6,144 bases of DNA from CAMBDR01 sp046597185. Lineage in GTDB: Bacteria; Pseudomonadota; Gammaproteobacteria; Burkholderiales; Burkholderiaceae_D. Position numbers and translations under genes: made by a program. The notes beneath the pieces are model-generated. The model was given only the letters and a program-made list of their open reading frames with translations. It was not told the origin of the DNA and did not search any database. Location: positions 1-6,144 of the forward strand of contig JBKJLF010000179.1 in NCBI GenBank assembly GCA_046597185.1. Direction: 5' to 3'. How positions within the stretch are numbered: position 1 is the first letter of the stretch; each line of letters starts with the position of its first letter. This document shows positions 5,810 through 6,144 of this stretch, piece after piece.

Positions 5810-6144
5810 TTACCGCTCTCGCAACGCCCGCCGATATTGAATCGCCTCCGCAATATGCCCACTCCCTATCGAATCGCTGCCCGCCAAATCGGCAATCGTG
5901 CGTGCCACTTTCAGCACGCGGTGATACGCCCGCGCTGACCAATTCAAGCGCGTCATCGCGTTTTTCAGCAATTGTTCCCCGGCCGCATCGGGCAGGCAAA
6001 ATTGGTCGATTTCTTTAGTGTTGAGCAAATTATTTGCCTTGTGCTGGCGCGTGTGTTGGCGTGCGGCGGCGCGTTCGACCCGCTCTGCGATGGTGGTCGA
6101 GGCTTCGCCATCGGCTTGTTTCATTAAATTTTCTTGCGCTAGGC
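5810..6144 (-). CDS. comM: ComM/YifB-type Mg-chelatase-like AAA+ ATPase, C-terminal fragment
   Basis: The reverse strand is open from the right edge to TAA at 5810-5812. The 110 complete visible residues begin LAQENLMKQADGEAS, so the methionine at 6122-6124 is internal and not the start. The segment matches the C-terminal Mg-chelatase domain of ComM/YifB proteins. It shows a basic helix (ERVERAAARQHTRQ), the conserved N..L...EID..C region, and SARAYHRVLKVARTIADLAG, whose arginines belong to the sensor-2 region of the AAA+ fold. It ends with GHIAEAIQYRR. Full-length members have about 500 residues. ComM is known in naturally competent bacteria as a hexameric helicase promoting branch migration during transformation; the homologue occurs widely, so competence cannot be concluded here. 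Walker motifs lie beyond the edge. Confidence 0.95.
   Translation of the reverse strand, partial: LAQENLMKQADGEASTTIAERVERAAARQHTRQHKANNLLNTKEIDQFCLPDAAGEQLLKNAMTRLNWSARAYHRVLKVARTIADLAGSDSIGSGHIAEAIQYRRALRER

Noticed and set aside
5748..6018. Short open frames on both strands (5748-5999 minus, 5779-6018 plus)
   Set aside because: They overlap the comM C-terminal coding region in other frames and the terminator hairpin; no recognisable protein.

Overview
The window looks like ordinary chromosome from a betaproteobacterium, most likely of the order Burkholderiales (Oxalobacteraceae-like). That placement is inferred from gene content, the style of the ComM and HTH proteins, and moderate GC; no rRNA or other marker gene confirms it. 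There are six protein genes, two of them cut by the window edges. I see no mobile element, tRNA, rRNA or CRISPR array.

Left edge (1-723, minus strand): the N-terminal two thirds of a GH8 endoglucanase of the BcsZ type (cellulose biosynthesis). It carries a twin-arginine/lipobox leader and a low-complexity linker. It is the first gene of its leftward unit and has a very good sigma70-type promoter at 782-810.

Centre (724-1731): a 348-bp divergent intergenic region, then a complete thiopurine S-methyltransferase family gene (tpm) on the plus strand.

1732-5117: a 279-bp gap with an 11-bp hairpin precedes a two-gene plus-strand operon. The first gene is an exported M1-family zinc metallopeptidase (gluzincin motif HEFGH-18-E intact). 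Its stop overlaps by 4 bp the start of a six-segment inner-membrane protein of unknown function. The coupling suggests that the two act together at the membrane.

5118-5810: a 273-bp gap holds nested inverted repeats just after the operon, an extended -10 promoter and short direct repeats. It is followed by a small HTH regulator-like gene (start probably 5391) and a strong intrinsic terminator at 5746-5780.

Right edge (5810-6144, minus strand): the C-terminal 110 residues of a ComM/YifB-type Mg-chelatase-like AAA+ ATPase, convergent with the HTH gene.

The genes do not form one pathway. The least explained parts are the M1 peptidase/membrane-protein pair, the lipoprotein-like detached bcsZ, and the structured region at 5137-5186. 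I found no convincing new multi-gene system.
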